Made by a program: the position numbers and the translations under genes. The notes beneath the pieces were generated by a model. It was not told the origin of the DNA. It made no database searches and saw only the letters and a program-made list of their open reading frames with translations. A DNA stretch of 64,000 nt from Micrococcus endophyticus (GTDB taxonomy: Bacteria > Actinomycetota > Actinomycetes > Actinomycetales > Micrococcaceae), in the NCBI RefSeq assembly GCF_014205115.1, contig NZ_JACHMW010000001.1, positions 1,364,001 to 1,428,000 on the forward strand, in the 5' to 3' direction. Below are positions 57,825 to 64,000 of this stretch, piece after piece (the stretch's first letter is position 1; each line of letters begins with the position of its first letter).

Positions 57825-59060
57825 CGGTGCGCTGGTCAGGTAGAGGCGGTCCAGGACGCCGGCATGCAGGAACCCGGACACGGTCAGGCCGCCGCCTTCG
57901 ATGAGCACGCGGCCCAAACCTTGATCAGCCAGGTATTGGAGGATGGCGGCCGGTTCGAAGCCCGTCGAGGTCTCCAGCCGGTGCACGCTCACATGGGGGG
58001 CCAGCGATGCGGGCACCGACGCGTCGGAGCCGACCAGCCACAATGTCCGGCTCCGTGGGTCGGTGAGGACCTTGGCCGTCAGCGGGATGCGCGCATGTGG
58101 ATCGACGACGACGCGCGCGGGGTCAGCGCCGTTGACCGCACGGACCGTGAGCTGGCAGTCATCTGCCGCCACGGTCTGGGCGCCGACCAGCACTGCATCA
58201 ACCAGAGCCCGCAACCGGTGCAAGTGCTCCCGGTCCGCTTCCCCGGTGACGAAGCAGGCATCGCCGGTGCGCGAGGCGATGAATCCGTCAAGGCTTTGAC
58301 CCAGCTGCCCGATCACGAGGCGGGGTCCGGCTTCGACCAGCGGACCGTAGCGCAGCACGAGGGCCTCTTCCTGCGGGGTCAGGGGACCTGTTGGCACCCG
58401 AGCGCCGGCCAGCAGGTCCCACGCGTTGCGTTCGGGCGGCAGGTCATGGCGCATCCGGGCCCGCTTCGTCGAGAGATACCGCGAGTTCTCCGGCCGGTCG
58501 GCAACGTTCAACCGCACCCGTGCCTCGACGTGGATGCCCAATGCTTCCAGGGCTTCCTGTTTCGCGGGGTTCGAGGAGAGCAACCGGATCTTCCCGACCC
58601 CCAGTTCACGCAGTATCTGCGCGCTCTGATCGTAATCGCGGGCGTCGGCCGGCAAACCCAAATGCGTGTTCGCGTCCACGGTGTCGATGCCGGAGTCCTG
58701 GAGGGCGTAGGCCCTCAGCTTGTCCAGGAGCCCGATGCCGCGTCCCTCATGGCCGCGAATGTAGATGAGCACCCCGCGCCCCGCAGCGCCGATGGCCTGC
58801 AGGGCTGCGTCCAGCTGCTCGCCGCAATCGCACCGGTAGGATCCCAGGGCGTCGCCGGTGAGGCATTCGGAATGCAATCTCACCAATGGGAGCTCGCCGT
58901 CGTCTGCCGCCACGTCGCCCAAGGTGAGGGCCACATGATCCGTGCCGCGGCCATCCCGGTAGCCCAGCAGGGCGAAGTCCCCATGCCGCGTGGGGAGGTG
59001 GGTGGCCACGACCCGGGTGACATCTGGCGATTCCTCGGAGGTCCTGAATTCGAGAGACAT
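57627..59060 (-). CDS. ribA: GTP cyclohydrolase II fused to RibD-type reductase domain, 477 aa
   Basis: Residues 10-205 are GTP cyclohydrolase II: zinc cysteines in SECLTGDALGSYRCDCG (66, 77, 79), RGHEGRGIGLLDKLRAYALQD with Tyr118 at the position of the E. coli catalytic-site Tyr105, and SSNPAKQEAL. Residues 240-460 are a RibD C-terminal/dihydrofolate-reductase-like domain (LVIGQLGQSLDGFIA, LVDAVLVGAQTVAADD, RVLIEGGGLTVSGFL). The pair would open GTP to a diaminopyrimidine and reduce its ribosyl chain. A separate housekeeping rib operon presumably exists elsewhere; this copy belongs with the PTPS-like cluster. Confidence 0.9.
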   Translation of the reverse strand: MSLEFRTSEESPDVTRVVATHLPTRHGDFALLGYRDGRGTDHVALTLGDVAADDGELPLVRLHSECLTGDALGSYRCDCGEQLDAALQAIGAAGRGVLIYIRGHEGRGIGLLDKLRAYALQDSGIDTVDANTHLGLPADARDYDQSAQILRELGVGKIRLLSSNPAKQEALEALGIHVEARVRLNVADRPENSRYLSTKRARMRHDLPPERNAWDLLAGARVPTGPLTPQEEALVLRYGPLVEAGPRLVIGQLGQSLDGFIASRTGDACFVTGEADREHLHRLRALVDAVLVGAQTVAADDCQLTVRAVNGADPARVVVDPHARIPLTAKVLTDPRSRTLWLVGSDASVPASLAPHVSVHRLETSTGFEPAAILQYLADQGLGRVLIEGGGLTVSGFLHAGVLDRLYLTSAPLLVGDGVPGIRFDGADALSGALSAPVRRFVLGDDVCTEFDFSAAKPASPAALHRADQENQPTGQD

Positions 59061-59107
59061 GGCCCCAGCCTATGTGCATGGTGCTTCACGGCCACGTCGG
59101 CGCGCAT

Positions 59108-60285
59108 TTACGTTCGGTAGACCTGGACGATCGAGGGCCGGGGCCCGCGCACTTCGCCGTCGCCCGGGCGGGCCTCGGAGGGAACGTAGTCGGGGAACGC
59201 GGAGCGGATATCCGTGTAGGAACCCTCCTCACCGGGGTGCTGGACGGCCACGAAGACCATCGCTTCGTCGTCGTGGATGACCGGCCCGCAGGTCTCGGCA
59301 TCCCGGGGAACCGAAAGGAACTGTGCCACCTGGCCGCGATTGCGGCCCTCGACGGCGACCTTGAACAGGCCGTCGTTGTAGCCGATGCCATCCGGGGCTC
59401 CATCGGTGGAGATCCAGAGGTTGCCGTCGGTGTCGAACGCCAGGTTGTCCGGGCAGGAAATCGGTGAGACCTGGTCCACGGGGAAGCCGCCGAAATAGGT
59501 GGCGTCTCCCTGGGACGGGTCGCCGCAGAGCATGAGCAGGTCCCAGGTGAATCGCGTGGAGGTGTGGTCGCCGCGGTGCTCGGTGATCTCCACGATGTGT
59601 CCGTCGCGGTTCTCGGTGCGTGGATTGGCCTCGTCCGCCGTTGCCTGGCCGTCGACGCCACGCTGGGAGTTGTTGGTACAGGCCACGTAGATCTTCCCGC
59701 TGCCCGGGCTAGGCTCGACGTCTTCGCAGCGGTCCATCTTGGTGGCACCCACCCGGTCGGCGGCCAGGCGGGTGAAAACGAGCACCTGGTCGACGGCCAT
59801 GCCCTCGACCGTGCTCCTGCCGCCTTGCACCAGGGGGATCCAGCGGCCCGATCCGTCGAAGGTGCCGTCCGCGGGGACCCGGCCGGACCCGTCGATCTCC
59901 CCGTCCGACGTACCGGAGAACCGTGCCACATACAGGTCGCCCTCGTTCAGCAAGGTCATGTTGTGGCGGCGGTCGTTTTTGCGGTAGATGTCTTTGGAGA
60001 CGAATTTGTACAGGTAGTCGAACCGTTCGTCGTCTCCCATGTAGGCCACGACGTGCCCATCGTCGGCGACGATGACGTTGGCCCCCTCGTGCTTGAAGCG
60101 GCCCAAGCTGGTGTGCTTGACCGATGTGGAGCGTGGATCCTCCGGGTCGATCTCCACGATGTAGCCGAAACGATGTGGTTCGTTGGCGAAGCCCGTGGCG
60201 CGGGCGTCGAAGCGGGGGTCCTCGTGCTCCCAGCCCATGCCGGTGGCCTTGTCCTCCAGCCCGTACCGCCGCTCTCGAGACCGGC
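59108..60285 (-). pseudogene. PhoX-type alkaline phosphatase, 5' half missing
   Basis: The frame encodes the C-terminal part of PhoX: RERRYGLEDKATGMGWEHEDPRFD, EPHRFGYIVEIDP, HEGANVIVADDGHVVAYMGDDERFDYLYKFVS, then SCPDNLAFDTDGNLWISTDG and HDDEAMVFVAVQHPGEEG. These are Ca/Fe-binding segments of the beta-propeller. A full PhoX has about 650-700 residues; only about 390 remain. Upstream of RERRYGL the frame meets a TGA and the LysR gene begins. The Tat signal and N-terminal half are lost. Confidence 0.82.
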
Positions 60286-60300
60286 GGGTTCAGACCCCGA

Positions 60301-61212
60301 CTACACCCTGGATTCGGATGAGCCGGTGACGTCCAGGAAGTCCCGTACGTGACGCGGCGGAGTCGTCCCGGCCCAGATGGCGGTGAGCGGGCGGGTGATC
60401 TGGAGATTGTTGATCCGTACTCGCACGAGTCGACCGGCGAGGGTGTCCTCGGACACAGCCAGGGAGCTCAGAGCGCCGGGGGCGACGCCGGCCATAATCG
60501 CGCTGCGAACGCCGAGCGTGGTCGACAGCACAGCCGCGGGCTCGGCTGCGAGAGGAAAGCCCGCATCGGCGAGGGCGTTCTCGAACGCCTGTCGGGTGCC
60601 ACTTCCGGTCTCGCGGAGCACCAAGCCAGTGCCCGCTAGTTCACGAACGGACACTCGGCCCGTCTTCGCCCATCGGTGACCGTGCTGCACAACGACTTCG
60701 ATGGTGTCGTGAGCGACGGTGACCGACCTAAGGTCGGCGGGAACGGTCGGGGTCTCGATGAACCCGAGGTCTGCGGTTCCCTCCCGTATGGCCTTGACGA
60801 CTGTGCTGCTGTTGGCGGCTGTGAGCTGAACGATCGGGCCCTCATCGCCGAGAGAGATGCGCCACCGGGCGATCCATTCCGGCAGGAGGTGTTCTGCGAT
60901 CGTGAGGCTCGCGGCGATCCGCATCATCTTCCCGCGATCCGTGCGGAGCGAATCGACAGCATCCGAGAACTCGTCGGCCGCCGTCAGCAGCGTTGTTCCC
61001 CAGCCGACAACCAGCTCGCCCGCCGGGGTCAGCCGGGAACCGCGTGCGGAACGCACCAGCAGTCGCACGCGCAGATCTGTTTCCAGTTTCCGGATGCGCA
61101 GAGATACCGCCTGCTGACTCACGCCCAGCTGTGCGCTTGCCGCTGACATGCTGCTTTCCTTCGCGACGAGCGCCAAGGCTCGCAGTGCCTCCAAGTCGGG
61201 CTCGTTGTGCAT
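60301..61212 (-). CDS. LysR-family regulator (YeiE/CysB-like), 303 aa
   Basis: An N-terminal HTH (LEALRALALVAKESSMSAASAQLGVSQQAVSLRIRKLETDLRVRLLVR) and a C-terminal effector domain (TIAEHLLPEWIARW, ADLGFIETPTVPADL, GLVLRETGSGTRQAFE) define a LysR regulator, of the subgroup with the RETGSGT effector loop seen in YeiE. ATG at 61212. It is divergent from a YeiH-type exporter at 61300 and probably controls it in response to sulfite or a related anion. Confidence 0.9.
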   Translation of the reverse strand: MHNEPDLEALRALALVAKESSMSAASAQLGVSQQAVSLRIRKLETDLRVRLLVRSARGSRLTPAGELVVGWGTTLLTAADEFSDAVDSLRTDRGKMMRIAASLTIAEHLLPEWIARWRISLGDEGPIVQLTAANSSTVVKAIREGTADLGFIETPTVPADLRSVTVAHDTIEVVVQHGHRWAKTGRVSVRELAGTGLVLRETGSGTRQAFENALADAGFPLAAEPAAVLSTTLGVRSAIMAGVAPGALSSLAVSEDTLAGRLVRVRINNLQITRPLTAIWAGTTPPRHVRDFLDVTGSSESRV

Positions 61213-61299
61213 CTTCCACCTCCCACTCACAAGCGTGACTTGTACCCCGGACGATATCTGCCTCTACTCACGCGAGCGGTACGAGGAAATGATGGAGGC

Positions 61300-62361
61300 A
61301 TGACTCATGACCAGGACGTTACGATCGTCCGGCCGGAACACACTCTGCTTGCCCGGGTCGGCACGCTCCTGCCCGGTCTTGTCCTCTGCCTCGGCGCGGC
61401 CGGAGTATCGTATGGGGTTAGCCTGCTGCTGCCGGGAGTCAGCCCGCTCATCATCGCGATCGTGCTTGGCGTACTCGTGGCCAACGTCTTCCGGCTGCCA
61501 GCGGCAGCCTCGGCCGGTATCGACTTCTCCGCGAAGAAGCTCCTGCGCGCTGGCATCGTCTTCCTCGGACTCCAGCTGGTGCTGACCGACATCCTCGACC
61601 TTGGGGCCCCGATGCTGGTCGTCGTCGTGTGCATTGTCGCCGGCGGACTGCTCGGCACCGTTGTCCTCGGGAGGCTGCTACGGGTTCCATCCGGGCTTTC
61701 GCTGCTCATCGCCTGCGGTTTCTCCATCTGCGGTGCGGCAGCTGTGGCGGCCGCGGCAGGGGTCACCGACCCGGACGACGAGGCTGAGGAAGACACCATC
61801 ACTGCGGTCGCCCTCGTGGTGATCTTCGGAACGCTGATGATTCCCCTCGTCCCACTAATCACGAATTTGCTTGGCATGGGCTCCGAGACGGCCGGGATGT
61901 GGGCCGGGGGTTCTATCCATGAGATCGCGCAGGTCGTCGCGGCCGGCGGCATCATCGGCGGCGGAGCGCTCACGGTCGCGGTCATAGTCAAACTCGCCCG
62001 AGTGCTGCTGCTCGCCCCGGTCGTGGCCACCCTCAGCGTCCGGCAGCGCCGTCTCAGCCGCATGGCAGGCGAATCTGGTCAACAGAGGTCGAGTTCGAAG
62101 CTGCCGCCCATCGTCCCTCTGTTCATCATCGGGTTCATCGCCATGGTGCTTCTGCGTTCCTTCGTCCCTTTGCCGAGCGTCGTGCTGACGACCGGCGGGC
62201 TGCTGCAGACCGGTCTGCTGGCTGCTGCGATGTTCGGACTCGGTTGCGGCGTCAAGATTCGCAACCTCGTCAAGGTGGGCCTCAAGCCCTTCGCCCTGGC
62301 CGCGCTCTCCACCATCCTCGTCGCCATCATCGCCTACGTCGGAGTCACCCTCGCCGGCTGA
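61300..62361 (+). CDS. YeiH-family putative sulfate/sulfite-type exporter, 353 aa
   Basis: ATG at 61300 follows GATGGAGGC. Ten or so membrane segments with the family patterns VSPLIIAIVLGVLVANVF, LRAGIVFLGLQLVL, LIACGFSICGAAAVAAAAG and GGSIHEIAQVVAAGG identify the YeiH/PSE family (putative sulfate exporter). YeiH next to a YeiE-like LysR gene repeats the enterobacterial pair. Function in this organism is inferred from the family. Confidence 0.9.
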   Translation: MTHDQDVTIVRPEHTLLARVGTLLPGLVLCLGAAGVSYGVSLLLPGVSPLIIAIVLGVLVANVFRLPAAASAGIDFSAKKLLRAGIVFLGLQLVLTDILDLGAPMLVVVVCIVAGGLLGTVVLGRLLRVPSGLSLLIACGFSICGAAAVAAAAGVTDPDDEAEEDTITAVALVVIFGTLMIPLVPLITNLLGMGSETAGMWAGGSIHEIAQVVAAGGIIGGGALTVAVIVKLARVLLLAPVVATLSVRQRRLSRMAGESGQQRSSSKLPPIVPLFIIGFIAMVLLRSFVPLPSVVLTTGGLLQTGLLAAAMFGLGCGVKIRNLVKVGLKPFALAALSTILVAIIAYVGVTLAG

Positions 62362-62437
62362 AGTTCGTCCGTGGTGAGGGCGTCGTTGCCGCACTCGGTC
62401 AGGGTCGCCGGCTCTCGCGCATACCTGGCCACGTCGT

Positions 62438-62660
62438 CTAGCGTGTACCGCCGCTTCGTCGGACCTCAGCACTTCTCGCGCTGTTGCGCTTGAGTCGCGC
62501 GGCGACGGCGATGATCACGAGCGCCACGGCTGTGGCGACGGTGTTCGGGATGACGAGCGGCCAGTCATGTCGGGGCAGTCCGTAGAGGACCCAGAGCAGG
62601 AAGCCGGGGATGAGGAGGACGAAGTACCCGAGCGATACGTCGTCGGCCGAACCTTCAGCA
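62438..62660 (-). pseudogene. SemiSWEET/PQ-loop transporter fragment
   Basis: The minus strand encodes SADDVSLGYFVLLIPGFLLWVLYGL and IPNTVATAVALVIIAVAARLKRN, the second and third helices of a SemiSWEET sugar transporter. The first helix with the PQ motif is missing and the frame upstream (62660-62824) looks non-coding. Stop at 62438. It is a remnant. Confidence 0.65.
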
Positions 62661-62918
62661 GTCCCAACCGGCGCATCCAGCGTCTCGAGACCACTACCTC
62701 GATGCCGGGTGTGAGTGGTCGTTGACGGTGTAGGAGCACACACCCAAGCGTCCACCCTCCGAGGACGAAGCCGTGTTAGACCCGACTCCCCGACTCCGCC
62801 TGACGCATCAACCTGCCCACCCACCGAAATACCGGAGGTGGAGACTGGTGCGCTGACCGTTCACACCACAGCGTCCCTCCTCGATTTTGGAACTGTTCGC
62901 CGCGTGTCGTATGAACTC

Positions 62919-62954
62919 TTCGCTGCATCTCTACAGCTGTCGAGATGCAGCGAA
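62919..62954. repeat. Perfect 13-bp inverted repeat
   Basis: TTCGCTGCATCTC and GAGATGCAGCGAA flank a 10-nt loop. The right arm is also the beginning of the first 47-bp direct repeat. Confidence 0.8.
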
Positions 62955-62985
62955 GTTTGCACAAACGCGCGAATATGCTGCATAC
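62939..62985 (+). repeat. 47-bp direct repeat, copy 1
   Basis: Begins GTCGAGATGCAGCGAAG and ends CGAATATGCTGCATAC. Copy 2 matches at about 44 of 47 positions, 95 bp downstream. Confidence 0.8.
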
Positions 62986-63033
62986 CCGCAATGGAGCAGT
63001 GGAGCTTGACGAACGGGTTCGTGATCGCCCCAT

Positions 63034-63080
63034 GTCGAGATGTAGCGAAGATTGCACAAACGCTCGAATATGCTGCATAC
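63034..63080 (+). repeat. 47-bp direct repeat, copy 2
   Basis: Begins GTCGAGATGTAGCGAAG and ends CGAATATGCTGCATAC. It lacks the left hairpin arm present before copy 1. Confidence 0.8.
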
Positions 63081-63204
63081 CGGTTTGGGGGCCTGAGGTC
63101 TTGACACAGTCGGTGTCATCGGACAGGGGTTCATGCTCTGCTCGCCACCCGAGCACTCCACTGGGGATCTTGACGTGCGCGCACCACGGGACTGCCATGG
63201 GTTC

Positions 63205-64000
63205 ATGGAGAGCCCGCTGACCCCTCACCCAATCGGCGCCACGCTGTTGCCCCGTCTTCCCGGCGCGGTCCCGGTGCTGCTGGAGTTCGAGGACGTGCAG
63301 CTGGGCGGGTACGCCTGGTGGCGTGACCGGCAGGCGCCAGCAATCCTGTTGCTGCACGGGTGGGGTGAGGACGCTTCGACCATGGCCCCGGTCGCACACC
63401 AGGTGCTCGAGCGTGGACGGCACGCGGTGAGCATCTCCCTGCGCGGCTGGCACGGTTCCACCGGCGTCGACGACTACGGGCTCAGAGCCTCCCTCGACAT
63501 CTCACGAGTCCTGGCCTGGATCCGCAGGCAGCCGGACGTGGCAGGCATCGTACTGGTGGGGTTCTCCATGGGAGGGCTGATGGCAGCCCTGGCCGCGGCG
63601 GATCAGCCTGCCGGGGCCCTCGACGGCGTAGTGCTGGTCAACGCCCCAGCTGAACTGCGCTCCTTCGCGCGGGACACGGCTTTCGGCGGGGCCCGTCGGT
63701 ATCTGGAAAAGACCCTGCAGCCGCGGCAGTGGCAGGACTCTTCCCCGCTGAATCACGCGGATCGGCTGAGCCATCCGCTGCTGGTCGTGGTCGGAACAGA
63801 AGACACCATGACGCCACCTGATCAGGGGCGCAGACTCGCCGATGCCGCCCCGGCAAGCGCACTGTTCGAGGTCGCCGGGATGGGTCACCACCCAACGCAC
63901 GGGGAGTGGGCACAGATCTTGGAAGCGGCAGATACGCAGTTCGACTTAGGGCGTGTTGCTAAAGGATGGTCGCTAGCTGTACTGACCGGAGACGTTGGTA
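63205..64000 (+). CDS. Alpha/beta hydrolase, open to the window edge
   Basis: ATG at 63205 is used; the frame is open to position 64000. The fold signatures are ILLLHGWGEDASTM (oxyanion hole), LVGFSMGGLMAAL with nucleophile Ser, VVVGTEDTMTPP with the acid and AGMGHHPTHGEW with the catalytic His. The substrate is unknown. After about residue 247 the sequence (DLGRVAKGWSL) coincides with TTAGGGCGTGTTGC at 63947, which resembles an IS end, so the natural C-terminus is probably near there. Confidence 0.8.
   Translation, partial: MESPLTPHPIGATLLPRLPGAVPVLLEFEDVQLGGYAWWRDRQAPAILLLHGWGEDASTMAPVAHQVLERGRHAVSISLRGWHGSTGVDDYGLRASLDISRVLAWIRRQPDVAGIVLVGFSMGGLMAALAAADQPAGALDGVVLVNAPAELRSFARDTAFGGARRYLEKTLQPRQWQDSSPLNHADRLSHPLLVVVGTEDTMTPPDQGRRLADAAPASALFEVAGMGHHPTHGEWAQILEAADTQFDLGRVAKGWSLAVLTGDVG

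Larger units (their letters stand above)
62700..63204. other. Repeat-rich non-coding stretch
   Basis: About 500 bases with mixed GC and no convincing frame on either strand. It contains a perfect hairpin (62919-62954) and a pair of 47-bp direct repeats. It may be the scar of a lost insertion or a regulatory region for the hydrolase. Confidence 0.5.

Noticed and set aside
57627-59060. RibA-RibD as the housekeeping riboflavin gene
   Set aside because: It stands alone without ribBCEH and inside the PTPS/glycosyltransferase cluster; a housekeeping role cannot be excluded but is less likely.

Overview
The window looks like a piece of a very GC-rich actinobacterial chromosome, most likely Micrococcus or a close relative in the Micrococcaceae. 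GC at third codon positions is near saturation in the resident genes. The dusB-dgt pair lies near dnaG, an arrangement familiar from this group. At least eleven genes carry a TANNNT-like -10 box ending 6-7 nt before the start codon, the actinobacterial leaderless promoter pattern.

Positions 1-26207 are most of an integrative and conjugative element (ICE) lying against the 3' end of a tRNA-Asn gene (26135-26207, minus). Almost everything is on the minus strand. A divergent pair of XRE repressors (25435-25677 and 25790-26173) forms the control switch. It is followed by a tightly coupled run with many ATGA-type stop/start overlaps: a ParB/KorB-like HTH protein, a DUF2637 membrane protein, a winged-helix initiator-like protein whose middle is encoded by iteron-like 45-bp repeats, an ECF-sigma-like protein, small membrane proteins, a pilin-like protein, a VirB6-like protein, an SCO6880/PrgI-like protein, a VirB4 ATPase, a VirD4 coupling protein, HNH and zinc-ribbon proteins and a DUF4913-like protein. 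Lower-GC cargo follows: a two-gene unknown module (10698-12343) and a BcgI-like restriction-modification pair (6944-10056). Two serine recombinases, two SSB-like proteins and a giant methylase-type protein cut by the window edge complete this part. Relaxase and integrase are not in the window.

Positions 26208-41370 are resident chromosome: PepSY lipoprotein, dnaG, an ACR3/bile-acid-symporter-like transporter, pabB, a class III sirtuin, an fbpABC-type ferric iron ABC transporter, dgt, dusB, an ankyrin protein and a small unknown protein.

Positions 41371-49393 are a luciferase-like monooxygenase gene split by a 7-kb insertion (41640-48622). The insertion has imperfect terminal inverted repeats and TA flanks but no transposase. 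It carries merR/merA and a MerT-like protein, a head-to-head pair of paralogous coiled-coil membrane genes, a DUF2000/MerB-like/RraA-like operon and an Lrp/LysE pair. After it come an MFS transporter, an IS5-family element and the remains of an ISL3-family element.

Positions 52656-59060 hold a compact cluster (CDP-alcohol phosphatidyltransferase, MDR dehydrogenase, divergent PTPS-like protein, glycosyltransferase, methyltransferase, UPF0104-like membrane protein, RibA-RibD fusion). It looks like an undescribed route from GTP to a modified pterin or aminopyrimidine, perhaps glycosylated or lipid-linked. The right end is a patchwork: phoX without its 5' half, a LysR/YeiH pair, a SemiSWEET remnant, a repeat-rich non-coding stretch and an alpha/beta hydrolase that may run into another IS at the window edge.
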